NCBI GenBank assembly: GCA_005223125.1
Contig: NJBH01000032.1
Span: 1-45,540, forward strand
Length of the DNA: 45,540 nucleotides
Origin: Promethearchaeota archaeon Loki_b32
GTDB taxonomy: Archaea; Asgardarchaeota; Lokiarchaeia; Sigyniarchaeales; SOKP01
Reading direction: 5' to 3'
Positions 1-9,153 of the stretch are shown here, piece by piece. Positions within the stretch are counted from its first letter, which is position 1; each line of letters opens with the position of its first letter. The notes below the pieces were generated by a model. The model was not told the DNA's origin. It ran no database searches and saw only the letters and a program-made list of their open reading frames with translations. Position numbers and translations under genes: made by a program.

Positions 1-2
1 AT

Positions 3-113
3 GGTATCGACAACGATGGAGACGGGTTGATAGATGAGATCGAGCCCAATAAGCCTGAATTGAAGATTCCCGGGCGGATACCCAACAAAAATTACCGCAT
101 CTTCAGTCGATAG
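3..113 (+). pseudogene. Fragment with an Asp-rich calcium-loop motif, left edge
   Basis: Open frame entering from the left edge and ending at TAG 111-113. It encodes GIDNDGDGLIDE near its start, the Asp/Gly-rich calcium-binding loop typical of thrombospondin type 3 or dockerin-like repeats of secreted proteins. The next fragment (58-564) overlaps it in another frame, so the two may be one exported-protein gene broken by a frameshift or a bad assembly join. Only about 36 residues are visible and no function can be assigned. Confidence 0.3.
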
Positions 114-564
114 CACACAGATTTATTCTTCAAACGACATAAATGGGTTCAGAAGACATAAAGAGATAGCGGCCATAAACGTTGATGGAACAAATTATAA
201 CGTTACGGGGGTCTATTCTCCCCCGATGTTATTTTCTTCTGCTAATTTTAATATTGGAGACATTTCTGCAATGTTCCATAAGTTATATGGATCAGAAGAT
301 GGAAATTATTTTGAGCTTGGATTTGGAAAAGAGTATCCAATTAATGATAGATTTAGGTTTTCAACTTCAATGGGTCTTGCATATAACGACAGGGCATTCA
401 GAGAAGAATCTGGAGTAAGTCATTCTGAAAGCAAACTTGGTATGTCATTAGATCTTACAGATAATGTTAACTTTAGTTCAAATGTAGGATTTGTAAATCC
501 TTGGACAGAAGATATGGAAGGCGGAACTAATTTTACAACCAGTGTTAGTTATAATTTAAGATGA
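58..564 (+). pseudogene. Partial outer-membrane beta-barrel-like protein, no clear start
   Basis: The frame is open from 58 (after a TGA at 55-57) to a TGA stop at 562-564. The first in-frame ATG is at 226, but coding pattern continues upstream, so this is probably the C-terminal part of a longer gene. The product shows alternating polar and hydrophobic residues in several strands separated by turns (for example ELGFGKEY, FRFSTSMGLAYN, KLGMSLDLTDN) and ends in SVSYNLR. That is how C-terminal strands of Gram-negative outer-membrane barrels look, and such proteins are not expected in an archaeon. It is also the only TGA-terminated frame in the window. It may be a chimeric contig end, a transferred relic, or a misjudged archaeal surface protein. 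Confidence 0.4.
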
Positions 565-653
565 AAAATTTAAAAAGGGACATTAGTAAGTCGTTAAAAT
601 ACTTAAGCAAAATAACCGCCGAAAGGTTAAAGATATTAGTTATTATCTTATAA

Positions 654-1019
654 CTAACCTTGAAATGAGGAAAATTGATTAAAAATTGCCTTAGCATCAC
701 CCTCAATCCTTGCAAAGATATTGACTGGGCTAGCAGCAACAGGCTTATCACCCGAACTTGCGGGTGTTGGTCCCCAAAAAATACAGAATCCTTGGCCACT
801 TATCCAATATCCTACATCTCCAACTTCACATTCGGTTTGAGAGTCTTCTTCGGGAATAGAAACTGGACAATCACCATATAGCTCTTCACCCCATCTCGAT
901 AAATTCACATCAAATGGTAGAGCTTCCCCGATTGCTTGGCATGTTTTTGGATTTTTATCTATTAACAGTTTCGCTTTTACTTCTCCAATTTTTTCATTTT
1001 CAATTATTATGGATTTCAT
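654..1019 (-). CDS. Cyclophilin-like fold protein
   Basis: 121 residues, matching in length and motifs the cyclophilin-like family once annotated as DUF369 (PF04126-type). The N-terminus has the beta-strand pattern of a small barrel with the PKTCQAI signature (about residues 25-31), followed by ALPF, a WGEELYG block, VGDVGYW and FWGPTPAS. These conserved blocks occur in the same order in archaeal and bacterial members. The fold resembles cyclophilin, but prolyl isomerase activity is not established for the family. The ATG at 1019 gives a clean N-terminus; I see no ribosome binding site, so the transcript may be leaderless. It is transcribed away from the ATC-hydrolase-like gene, leaving about 155 AT-rich bases between them. 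The stop is TAG. Confidence 0.75.
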   Translation of the reverse strand: MKSIIIENEKIGEVKAKLLIDKNPKTCQAIGEALPFDVNLSRWGEELYGDCPVSIPEEDSQTECEVGDVGYWISGQGFCIFWGPTPASSGDKPVAASPVNIFARIEGDAKAIFNQFSSFQG

Positions 1020-1175
1020 GGTACGATATTAAAAATTAGAGTTTTAACAAATATAATAATCATTTATATTTAAATAGAATAAATAGAACAATACAAATAA
1101 AACTAAAAACCAAATATAATTTTGTTAAACAATAATAATTATAAGTATTATAAAAAAGTAAAAGAGTTTTAGAAT

Positions 1176-1619
1176 ATGGACCAAAATAATGTTGAAAAAT
1201 TACCATCAAATCCAATTGAAGCTCAAGGTTTATTGATTAAAGCTGTGTATAAAAAGTTTGGAGTAGAAGTATTGCCTATTATAAAAGATGTTTGTAGGAA
1301 ACAAGGAAAGTCATTAGGCCTAAAAGTAAAAAAAAAACTTCCAAATAACAATTTAACTACTGTCGCTAAAGCATTTTCGAAAAGTTTTGATCAAAATTTC
1401 GTTAAAATAATTTCGATCTCGGATGAAAAATTCCAAATTCATGGTACCAAGTGTCCATTTGGTCTTGAAAATACCTCTAGAGAATTATGTGAAGCTGTTA
1501 TGGCTATTGACCATGAGTATTTTCGTGAAGCGGTTAGTGATAAGATCGAACTCAAGATTTTTAAAACTGTTGCAGCAGGAGACCCATATTGTGATATCGT
1601 TTACGAAATAAAGAGATAA
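1176..1619 (+). CDS. L-2-amino-thiazoline-4-carboxylate hydrolase-like protein
   Basis: 147 residues resembling the ATC hydrolase-like family (PF14196-type), named after a bacterial enzyme that opens the thiazoline ring on a route to cysteine. Visible marks are the conserved CPFG block near residue 93, an ELCEAVMAID segment, and the C-terminal GDPYCD motif (about residues 135-140) with its conserved Cys. Many members have no known substrate and are used as small sensor or enzyme domains, so the reaction is not certain here. The gene lies 26 bases upstream of the DUF364-type gene on the same strand and is probably cotranscribed with it. Confidence 0.65.
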   Translation: MDQNNVEKLPSNPIEAQGLLIKAVYKKFGVEVLPIIKDVCRKQGKSLGLKVKKKLPNNNLTTVAKAFSKSFDQNFVKIISISDEKFQIHGTKCPFGLENTSRELCEAVMAIDHEYFREAVSDKIELKIFKTVAAGDPYCDIVYEIKR

Positions 1620-1645
1620 TCATATTCCTAGGAATATTATAAACT

Positions 1646-2458
1646 ATGATTATAGAAAAAACAGTAGAATTAATCAACCAAATTTATAAAACCCATAAGA
1701 TTATTCCTCCTAAAGTTACAAAAGTAGTAGTCGGGTTGGGTTATACCTGTGTGGAGGTTTCTGCTTATGCTTATGAACCCTTTTTAGGCTTAGCATCGAC
1801 CCTACAAAGTATTATTACTAAAACTGAATGTAGTAAAATCAATTTTGCTGGTGAACTTACTAATTTCTCTATAAATGAGCTTTTAAACTGGTCTTATGAA
1901 GCACCTAGTCTTAAAAAAATCATAGGGATCGCAACATTGAACGGCGTTTCTCAACATATACTAAAAATATTAAATCCTTATAAAAAATTTAAAGGTAATT
2001 TGGTAGATCTGCTTAATATCAATGAAAAAACTAATGTAACGTTTATAGGATTAATGAAACCTTTAATAAGAGAGATCAGTAAAGCATCACAACTGATTAC
2101 AATAGTAGAGGATTCACTCGTAATTTCTCCAGAACTTAAGAAATTTAAATTCAGGCATGATATTAATCAATTAGACGATAATGACCTTATAACAGATATC
2201 TTATTTTGTACAGGAACAACAATAATTAATAATACTCTTGAATTAATCTTAGAGAAATTTAAAAAAAAAGCTCAAAAAATAATAGTAATCGGTCCAACTG
2301 CGAGTATGATTCCGGATATTTTATTTGATTATGGGGTGAATATAGTTGGCGGTATGGAAATCTTCGATTCACAAGCAACGATACAAATTGTGCAAGAAGG
2401 AGGGGGTACTAAATTATTCAAAAAATATGGAAAAAAATATAACTTAATTAAGGAGTAA
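1646..2458 (+). CDS. DUF364/DUF4213-type putative heavy-metal chelation protein
   Basis: 270 residues with the two-part layout of the DUF4213 plus DUF364 family. The N-terminal half (about 1-110) carries the VVVGLGYTCVEVS strand and an LLNWSYEAPSLKKIIGIATLN helix-strand block. The C-terminal Rossmann-like half has VTFIGLMKP (about 131-139), FCTGTTIINNT (about 190-200) and VIGPTASMIPD with a final GG turn. Family members are linked to molybdopterin, metal-chelation or SAM-dependent roles, none proven for this protein. It follows the ATC-hydrolase-like gene closely, and a hairpin with a T-run follows its stop, which suggests a two-gene transcription unit. Confidence 0.7.
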   Translation: MIIEKTVELINQIYKTHKIIPPKVTKVVVGLGYTCVEVSAYAYEPFLGLASTLQSIITKTECSKINFAGELTNFSINELLNWSYEAPSLKKIIGIATLNGVSQHILKILNPYKKFKGNLVDLLNINEKTNVTFIGLMKPLIREISKASQLITIVEDSLVISPELKKFKFRHDINQLDDNDLITDILFCTGTTIINNTLELILEKFKKKAQKIIVIGPTASMIPDILFDYGVNIVGGMEIFDSQATIQIVQEGGGTKLFKKYGKKYNLIKE

Positions 2459-2462
2459 TGTG

Positions 2463-2490
2463 AATTTTCTATTATATTAGAAAATTTTTT
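2463..2490 (+). terminator. Hairpin plus T-run after the DUF364-type gene
   Basis: A perfect 9-bp inverted repeat (AATTTTCTA at 2463-2471, TAGAAAATT at 2478-2486) with a 6-base loop is followed by T residues to 2490. It starts five bases after the TAA stop. Archaeal termination depends mainly on T-tracts; the stem adds weight but AT-rich DNA forms such repeats by chance. Confidence 0.45.
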
Positions 2491-2523
2491 CTATTGTGTA
2501 AAAAATTTTAAATTATATGTCAG

Positions 2524-2529
2524 GGAGGT
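2524..2529 (+). promoter_or_regulatory. Strong ribosome binding site for the first small GTPase
   Basis: GGAGGT lies nine bases before the ATG at 2539. It is one of the clearest Shine-Dalgarno sequences in the window and supports that start. Confidence 0.6.
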
Positions 2530-2538
2530 AAATAGAAT

Positions 2539-3069
2539 ATGTCTGAACAAATTTTCACTTTTAAAACGATAGTAATTGGTCCCGCGGCTGTAGGAAAGTC
2601 CAGTCTTATACGTAGATTTGTAGAAAATCAGTTCTCTTTACATTACAAGTTCACAATTGGTGTAGACTTTATGAGTAAGGTTGTAGATTATGAAATAGGG
2701 AAATCTGCTAAACTTACATTATGGGATATAGGAGGACAAGAACGTTTTAAAGTGCTACGTAGAAGTTTTTACGAAGGGACTAATGGGGCGATTGTTGTAT
2801 TTGACCTTTCAAGAGCAGGAACATTTTCGAAAATGAAGGAGTGGCTTTCAGATGTGCGTCAAGCAATTGAGATAGATTTTCCTGCTTTAATTGTAGGGAA
2901 CAAATCTGATTTAATTCCAGAAATTGGTATAGTAATTGATCGAAATGAAATTGAACAATATTCTAAAAAGGAAAACACCATCTATATTGAAACATCAGCC
3001 AAAACAGGCGATAATGTAGAAAAAGCCTTTCTTGAACTTACTCAAAGAATGGTACAAAGATGCATATAA
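2539..3069 (+). CDS. Ras/Rab-like small GTPase (first of three)
   Basis: 176 residues with all five G motifs: G1 GPAAVGKSS (14-22), switch I Thr39 in FTIGVDF, G3 WDIGGQE (62-68), G4 NKSD (121-124) and G5 ETSAK (151-155). Spacing matches Rab/Ras proteins, but G3 carries GGQ, as in Arf/Sar and many Asgard GTPases, instead of AGQ. Gln67 sits at the catalytic Gln position. The C-terminus ends in RCI; one Cys lies next to the end, with no CaaX or double-Cys prenylation motif. It should bind and hydrolyse GTP and act as a molecular switch; effectors are unknown. It is closest by eye to the next gene (3274), suggesting tandem duplication. Confidence 0.92.
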   Translation: MSEQIFTFKTIVIGPAAVGKSSLIRRFVENQFSLHYKFTIGVDFMSKVVDYEIGKSAKLTLWDIGGQERFKVLRRSFYEGTNGAIVVFDLSRAGTFSKMKEWLSDVRQAIEIDFPALIVGNKSDLIPEIGIVIDRNEIEQYSKKENTIYIETSAKTGDNVEKAFLELTQRMVQRCI

Positions 3070-3273
3070 TTAACTGGCAAGATTAATTTAATTTTTTATT
3101 TAAATTTCTTCTATTTTTTGTGATCTTTTAAAAAATGATTTAGATTATTTAATTTAACGAATTATTAAGAACGTTCGAAGGACTAACAAATAAATCAATT
3201 TGATTATCGAATAACATGAATATAAATTAAAAAAGTTCTATTCAATTTTTATAAAACAAAATTTTACTCATTT

Positions 3274-3798
3274 ATGGCAGAATATTCATTTAAGATAATC
3301 ATTATTGGTCCTGCTGCAGTGGGAAAATCCAGCTTAATTCGACGATTTGTAGATAATAAATTCTCCTTACAATACAAATTTACCATAGGCGTTGATTTCA
3401 TGGCTAAAATTATCGAGTATGAGCCGAATAAATCCGCTAGACTTATGCTTTGGGATATAGGCGGGCAAGATCGATTTAAAATGTTACGTCGTAATTTTTT
3501 TGATGGAGCTAATGGAGCACTAGTAGTATTTGACCTTTCCCGAGCCCAAACCTTTTCTAAAATGAAAGAATGGATCTCAGATATGCATAAATTAATGAAA
3601 ATAGAAATACCTTTTGTCATCTTAGGAAACAAAGTCGATCTACTTACTGAAATAGGTGAAGTAATAGATCGAAATGAGCCCCTTCAATACTCTGAGAAAA
3701 ATGACAGTGTTTATATTGAATCCTCAGCTAAAACTGGTAATAATGTCGAAAAAGCCTTTGTAGAACTTACCCAAAGAATTGTACAAAAATTCTCCTAA
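3274..3798 (+). CDS. Ras/Rab-like small GTPase (second of three)
   Basis: 174 residues and very similar to the upstream GTPase through the whole G domain. Motifs: G1 GPAAVGKSS from residue 12, switch I FTIGVDF, G3 WDIGGQD, G4 NKVD and G5 ESSAK. The protein starts almost at the first strand and stops right after the last helix, so it is a bare G domain with no tail or lipidation Cys (it ends in QKFS). The 204-base AT-rich gap before it suggests its own promoter. Nearly identical switch regions in genes one and two imply shared regulators or effectors; this is inference. Confidence 0.92.
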   Translation: MAEYSFKIIIIGPAAVGKSSLIRRFVDNKFSLQYKFTIGVDFMAKIIEYEPNKSARLMLWDIGGQDRFKMLRRNFFDGANGALVVFDLSRAQTFSKMKEWISDMHKLMKIEIPFVILGNKVDLLTEIGEVIDRNEPLQYSEKNDSVYIESSAKTGNNVEKAFVELTQRIVQKFS

Positions 3799-3921
3799 TT
3801 TTGCCGATATTCTAATAATATTACAACATAAAACGACTTTTTTAATCTTTTTAAATTCACCGATTTAGAAAATTTTTAAATATAAAATTTAGATTATTTA
3901 ATAAAACAAATTTTATGCATT

Positions 3922-4458
3922 ATGTCACTTTATGTATTTAAGGTCATAATAATAGGACCTGGAGCTGTCGGAAAGACTTCTCTCTTATACAGATTTGTAG
4001 AAAACAAGTTCTCTTTTCGATATAAGATGACTATAGGTGCGGATTTCCTTTCAAAAACTATTCAAGATCATCCTAAAGCAGGAACAACAGTAAAATTGCA
4101 AATCTGGGATATTGGGGGTCAAGATCGATATAAATTCTTAAGATCCAGCTTTTTTGATGGTGCTAACGGTGCCTTTATTGTTTTTGATCTATCACGTTGG
4201 CATACTTTTGAAGAAATTGAAGACTGGTTATCAGATTTGCATGAATTTGCAGGTGAAAACATCCCTTTTGCATTGATTGGAAATAAGGTTGACTTAATTG
4301 ACAAAAAGGATGAACTCTATGAACGAGAAAGTGCTCAAGTATTTGCTAAAAAAGAACAAACTTATTATATCGAAACCTCCGCAAAAACAGGGGAAAAAGT
4401 GGAAGATGCTTTCTTGAATTTAACGGAAAGAATGTTAAAAAACGTAAGTTATAAATAA
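3922..4458 (+). CDS. Ras/Rab-like small GTPase (third of three)
   Basis: 178 residues, more diverged than the two upstream paralogues. G1 is GPGAVGKTS from residue 12, switch I is MTIGADF, G3 is WDIGGQD, G4 is NKVD and G5 ETSAK. An extra loop before G3 (HPKAGTTVKLQ) lengthens the beta-2/beta-3 region compared with its neighbours. The C-terminus ends in Lys with no Cys, so no prenylation is predicted. It converges with the SNF2 ATPase gene, whose stop is only nine bases away on the other strand. With the other two it forms a small GTPase cluster typical of Asgard genomes. Confidence 0.92.
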   Translation: MSLYVFKVIIIGPGAVGKTSLLYRFVENKFSFRYKMTIGADFLSKTIQDHPKAGTTVKLQIWDIGGQDRYKFLRSSFFDGANGAFIVFDLSRWHTFEEIEDWLSDLHEFAGENIPFALIGNKVDLIDKKDELYERESAQVFAKKEQTYYIETSAKTGEKVEDAFLNLTERMLKNVSYK

Positions 4459-4467
4459 GATTTTCTG

Positions 4468-7400
4468 TTAATCTACAATTTTTAGTAATGAAAATGATAA
4501 GAGATTCGTAAAAAATTTTGCTAAATTCCTTCTATTCATTTCGTTTTTTAAATCTTCATTTTCAAATACGAGATTATCTAATTTCTTCTCTATTAACTGT
4601 AAATCTCTCTTAATAAACTTAATATCTTCTTCTACTTTTTTAAGTTTATTTAATCGTTCTTGCTTCTTTATTAAATCTGTCATTTTTTCTATATTTTGAA
4701 GTTGTCGCGGTGTTAATCTTTTATTTTTATTTCGCTCTAATGTTTGATTTAATGATTCAATTTTAAAATTCAAAGTTCTTTTCCTATGCGAGAAAATCTT
4801 TTCTTTTTTCTTTCTTTCTTGATTAAAAATAGTATTATTTAGAGTTTTAATTTCTCTTTTCCAGATTGATGTTTTTGATTTAACGATTTTTTTTGCTTCT
4901 TGTTGAAGTTTACTAATAATATAATAATCAATATTTAATTTCTCTAGAGCATCTTTAACCAGAAATAATTCATTAAAGTTTTCGATATTTAAAATTGTAT
5001 CCGCAAAATTCTTAATTTCATTACCAAATTCATCAACAACAATTGCTATGATTTGATTTTCATTAATGTAGCCTTGAAATTTAACTGAAAATATAAAAAG
5101 ATATAGTTCTTCTTTATATATTGATTCGAAATCATAAAATCTTTCTAATACTTTTCTATTTAAATTCAAGACGCTTAAATTTCCTTTAAATTCATCACTT
5201 ATGCAATAATCCAATATATTATTGATTAAAGGATGTCCTAAAGCAAAAAAATCAATTTCTTCTTTTTTTCTCGCGAGTTCTAAATTAAATGTTCCTTGAT
5301 ATTCGCTTAATAGGTTATAATTAGGATTTTTTAATAAAATATCTTTAATTTTTATTTCTGATTGAAATTCAAAATCATCTTTAACTCTTTCGTATATATT
5401 TGGAATGTCTTCTAAAGATCCATATACCTGATTATCAAGTTTTAAAAATTGTTTTATTAACAAATACAATTCATTATGAGTAAGTTTTACATCTATGCAT
5501 GATGCTAATGAACTGATTAGCCCTTCCATCTGAAAGGATCTTTTATCAATCATTAGATCATCCAATTGCATCTCAATTTCTTTTGCTTTTCTTATTTCAT
5601 CATCTAAAGTTCTATAAAATTCATTTAATTTCTTCCGTTTTTTCCCATCCTCTTCAGCAAAAATCACACCTTTAAAATCTTTTTCAATTCTTCCAATTAT
5701 TGGCTCTAAGATTCCGATAGATTCTTCAAAGAGTGTGATTCTTTTTATAATAGCATGTATTATATCAGTTTCCACTGTTCCTTCCATGAAGATATTGTAA
5801 ATATAAATTTCTTTTGATTTCTGGCCAATTCTATCAAGTCTACCAATCCTTTGTTCAAGTTTCATAGGATTCCATGGTAAATCATAATTTATTAAAACAC
5901 GACAGAATTGAAAATTACGTCCTTCACCACCGATTTCTGTGGAAATTAAGATTGAAAATTTATGATTTGATCTAAATCTTTCAACTGCTTCATCTTTTTG
6001 TGTTTTATCTAAGCCTCCATAAAATAATTCAACTTCAAAATCATGATTACGATTCTCAATCAAAGTTTTTAAAAATTTCAAGGTATCAACAAACTGTGTA
6101 AAAATAATTATCTTTTCTTTATGATTTTGCGAATAGATTTGGTCTAATAATTCCATTAGTTTATCTGATTTTGAATCATAAGGTAAAGTTTTTAATCTCT
6201 CATAAAATTCTTTTAATATTTTCTCTTGATTTAGAAGATCTGTTGCTTCTTCTTCTTTTTTCTTTGATTCTTTATTATTAAATACTTCGTTTAGTTCCGT
6301 ATCGAGAAATTGGTCCTCTAATTCTGATTCATAATATTCAGGATCTCCTTCTTTAATAATATTGGTATCAAGAAAAATATCTTTATATCTATTAATTTGA
6401 TCGAGTCGTCTTTCCAAGCTCTTTAAAAAGGCATATTTTGAACTAGTTAGTAGTTTTTGAAGAGTAGTTATAATAAATCCAATCCCTGCATTTTCTTTAC
6501 TTAGAGAAGAATTATAAATTTTCGCGAGATATAGTCGAATTTCGTTATAAATATCTAACTCTTGTTGAGCAGGATATACCATAATCGTATTTACTATTCT
6601 TTTGCTCAATAACTCTTCAGTAAATACATTTTTCTTTCGGTTTCTGATTAAAAATTTAGATAAAGTATGATCTTCTTCAATTTTTCTCAGTAAATTCAGT
6701 TTATATGAATCCTCTTGAATTTGGGAAAGAACTTGTTTAATCTCTTTATTTTTATCTATGTATTTGAGATCTTTTAGAAGTTTTATTGTATTTTTTACTT
6801 CAAAATTATTCAATTTATCAAGATTATTCAAGTTTGAAGTCAATAAGTTGATAAAAGGGTAGTTCTTTCTAAAATGTTCAAAATCACTAAAATTTTCAAA
6901 TACTTCTGGATGAATAAGCTCAATTAGAGAAAATAAATCAAAAGAATGAAGTTGTAAAGGTGTAGCAGTTAATAAGAGCATACCTTCAGAAGTTATACCT
7001 AAATTTTTTGCTAATTCATAATTAAGAGTTTCTCGGTAATTACCTGTAATTGAATTTATTAGATATCTTCTTAAATGATGTGCTTCATCAAAAACTACTA
7101 TATCCCATGAGATACTCGATAAGAGCTCAATATATTTTCTGTTTCGAGCAAATTGAAGCGAACAGATAATTAAATTATTGTAATAGAAAGGATTCTGGAG
7201 AATTTCTGGATGTTTATAGCTTCCTTTACGTTTTAATTCTTTTACTTTTTTACCGTCATATACAGTAAAAGTGATATTAAATTTATTTTGCATTTCAAAC
7301 TGCCATTGTTTAACTAATGACGCGGGAACTATTATTAAGATGCGTTCTGCTAAGTCTCTTGCCATCATCTCCTTAATATAAATACCTGCTTCAATTGTTT

Positions 7401-8076
7401 TTCCAAGTCCAACTTCATCTGCTAAAATAATTCTTGGGAAGTGTTCTTCAGAGAGACGATGGGTCACATTTATCTGGTGAGGCATTAATGATAATCTTGA
7501 ATTTGTAATACACTTGATTTGATATGATTTATAATAAGAATAGAATAAATTTGCCCAATATTTGATTAAGAAATTTTCAGGAGGATCAAATTTTTGTTTT
7601 GAAATAAGAGTTTTTATAGGCCTTTCATACTTAGAATAGATTTCACTCTCGTAAATTTGAGATTTTTTGCCATTCTCCTTTAGAAATTCATAGGAAATTA
7701 TTCCATTCTTAATTAGGAAATCTTTTTTATTTATATAGCCTATTCCTTGTTTTGTAACGATTTGATCCTCTTCTTGAAAAATATAATGGATAAGATCAAT
7801 CGGATGGATTATTTTAATTATGTTGTTTCTAAACGAGACTTTAAATTTAGTAATAAAATAAGTATCATCCTCATCTAAAGACTTTGAGGTGGGGATTTCT
7901 AACCTTTTTATAATTCGTCCAATCCCTAAATTTGGATTTAACCTATAAATAACTAGATTACCTACATTAAACTTTTGTCCTTGACAATAAATGTTAAAAC
8001 ATTTTGAAAATCTTGATTCTAATTCTTTTCCGCAGAAGGGGCAACTATACTTAAGAGGATTTATCTTTAAAACCAT
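4468..8076 (-). CDS. RapA/HepA-like SNF2 family DNA-dependent ATPase
   Basis: 1202 residues. It opens with a four-Cys zinc ribbon (C12, C15, C26, C31). The SNF2 motor has motif I DEVGLGKT (220-227), motif II DEAH (330-333) and motif III LTATPLQ (about 369-375). The second RecA lobe has FTQFVDTL, STEIGGEGRNFQ and the arginine-finger motif QRIGRLDRIGQ near residue 740. The C-terminal part (about 1065-1180) is a Lys/Glu-rich coiled coil. Layout and motifs resemble RapA, the SNF2 protein that recycles RNA polymerase, and the SNF2 component DrmD of the DISARM defence system. No methylase, phospholipase-D or other DISARM gene is adjacent, so a general transcription or chromatin role is more likely. 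It is divergent from the QueG-like gene. Confidence 0.85.
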   Translation of the reverse strand: MVLKINPLKYSCPFCGKELESRFSKCFNIYCQGQKFNVGNLVIYRLNPNLGIGRIIKRLEIPTSKSLDEDDTYFITKFKVSFRNNIIKIIHPIDLIHYIFQEEDQIVTKQGIGYINKKDFLIKNGIISYEFLKENGKKSQIYESEIYSKYERPIKTLISKQKFDPPENFLIKYWANLFYSYYKSYQIKCITNSRLSLMPHQINVTHRLSEEHFPRIILADEVGLGKTIEAGIYIKEMMARDLAERILIIVPASLVKQWQFEMQNKFNITFTVYDGKKVKELKRKGSYKHPEILQNPFYYNNLIICSLQFARNRKYIELLSSISWDIVVFDEAHHLRRYLINSITGNYRETLNYELAKNLGITSEGMLLLTATPLQLHSFDLFSLIELIHPEVFENFSDFEHFRKNYPFINLLTSNLNNLDKLNNFEVKNTIKLLKDLKYIDKNKEIKQVLSQIQEDSYKLNLLRKIEEDHTLSKFLIRNRKKNVFTEELLSKRIVNTIMVYPAQQELDIYNEIRLYLAKIYNSSLSKENAGIGFIITTLQKLLTSSKYAFLKSLERRLDQINRYKDIFLDTNIIKEGDPEYYESELEDQFLDTELNEVFNNKESKKKEEEATDLLNQEKILKEFYERLKTLPYDSKSDKLMELLDQIYSQNHKEKIIIFTQFVDTLKFLKTLIENRNHDFEVELFYGGLDKTQKDEAVERFRSNHKFSILISTEIGGEGRNFQFCRVLINYDLPWNPMKLEQRIGRLDRIGQKSKEIYIYNIFMEGTVETDIIHAIIKRITLFEESIGILEPIIGRIEKDFKGVIFAEEDGKKRKKLNEFYRTLDDEIRKAKEIEMQLDDLMIDKRSFQMEGLISSLASCIDVKLTHNELYLLIKQFLKLDNQVYGSLEDIPNIYERVKDDFEFQSEIKIKDILLKNPNYNLLSEYQGTFNLELARKKEEIDFFALGHPLINNILDYCISDEFKGNLSVLNLNRKVLERFYDFESIYKEELYLFIFSVKFQGYINENQIIAIVVDEFGNEIKNFADTILNIENFNELFLVKDALEKLNIDYYIISKLQQEAKKIVKSKTSIWKREIKTLNNTIFNQERKKKEKIFSHRKRTLNFKIESLNQTLERNKNKRLTPRQLQNIEKMTDLIKKQERLNKLKKVEEDIKFIKRDLQLIEKKLDNLVFENEDLKNEMNRRNLAKFFTNLLSFSLLKIVD

Positions 8077-8145
8077 TATCTTTATATTGTATTTAATATA
8101 AAACCAAGTAAAAATTTTAGTATTTTAAAATAGAACTGAAATAAA

Positions 8146-9003
8146 ATGTCAGATGCCGGAATTGAACCAACATATATAGGAAAAAATGAGGATTTAATCT
8201 TTATAATTCCTCAAGAATTATTTAATATGAACTTAGGTCCAGCAGAAGTGTTAGACCGTGAAAATGCAAAATTATATAGTACATATATAAGAGGCACCTT
8301 TAAAGGATTTCAGTGTGCAAGAAAAACTAAGTATGGAAATGAGAATAACACTAAAACAAAGATTCCACCCGATTTTTGGGAAAAATTTGAAAATAAGGCA
8401 AAAGAACTTGATATAGATTTCATAGGATATACTCCTGTTAATGAAAATTTTGTTTTTAAAGGTCTAAAAGTATATGGAAAAAATGCTATAATTCTCGGGA
8501 TGGAAATGAAATGGGACAAAATCAAAACAGCTCCCAGCGGAATATGTCAAATTGAAGTTTTTCGCGTATATAAAGTATTGGGAGATATTACGATTGAATT
8601 AACGGAATATCTAAAAGGTCAAGGGTATAAAAGCGAAGCACACCATCCTTTTGGAGGAAAACTTTTAGATGGACCTCACGTTGTAGCTGCAAATTTAGGA
8701 ATAATGGGTAGAAATGGGCTTATTATAACTCCTGAATTCGGACCACGACAAAGATGGAGCATGATTTCTACTGATGCTGAGATACCTAAAACTTTAAAAA
8801 GAGATTTCAATGAATTGGAAGAATTTTGCAAAGGATGTGGAGCTTGTGTAAAAAATTGCAAAGGTGGATCAGTATATGAAGAACCAATAAAAAAACCATC
8901 TGGTATAATTACTCATATTGATCGATCTAAATGCATTGAAAGTTTATTGAAAAATAATTATTGTAGTTATTGTCTTAAAATTTGCCGTCCGAGAATATCA
9001 TAA
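8146..9003 (+). CDS. QueG-like (epoxyqueuosine reductase family) 4Fe-4S protein
   Basis: 285 residues. The C-terminal part carries two [4Fe-4S] sites: C228, C231, C234, C238 and C263, C273, C276, C280. The middle (about 90-220) resembles the catalytic region of QueG and reductive-dehalogenase-like proteins, including the block LGIMGRNGLIITPEFGPR (184-201) just before the ferredoxin part. QueG uses cobalamin to reduce epoxyqueuosine in tRNA, but archaeal relatives often have other, unknown reductase jobs, and I cannot confirm a cobalamin site. It starts 69 bases from the SNF2 gene on the opposite strand and precedes the HdrD-GltD fusion by 150 bases, so a redox partnership with that protein is possible. 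Confidence 0.65.
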   Translation: MSDAGIEPTYIGKNEDLIFIIPQELFNMNLGPAEVLDRENAKLYSTYIRGTFKGFQCARKTKYGNENNTKTKIPPDFWEKFENKAKELDIDFIGYTPVNENFVFKGLKVYGKNAIILGMEMKWDKIKTAPSGICQIEVFRVYKVLGDITIELTEYLKGQGYKSEAHHPFGGKLLDGPHVVAANLGIMGRNGLIITPEFGPRQRWSMISTDAEIPKTLKRDFNELEEFCKGCGACVKNCKGGSVYEEPIKKPSGIITHIDRSKCIESLLKNNYCSYCLKICRPRIS

Positions 9004-9153
9004 TTCCATTTGCCTAAGAAGTCATCTTAAAAATATAGTTATGTATCAAAAGGAGTTATATAAATTTTTAATAATAGAAATATAATAGTTATATTCAAAT
9101 TTAAACAACATTTTTTTAAATAAACTACAAATAACCTATTTTTAGGATATAAA

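Noticed and set aside
4468-8076. SNF2 gene as part of a DISARM defence island
   Set aside because: The motor is similar to DrmD, but no DrmA, DrmB, DrmC or methylase gene is present on either side; only housekeeping-like genes are nearby.
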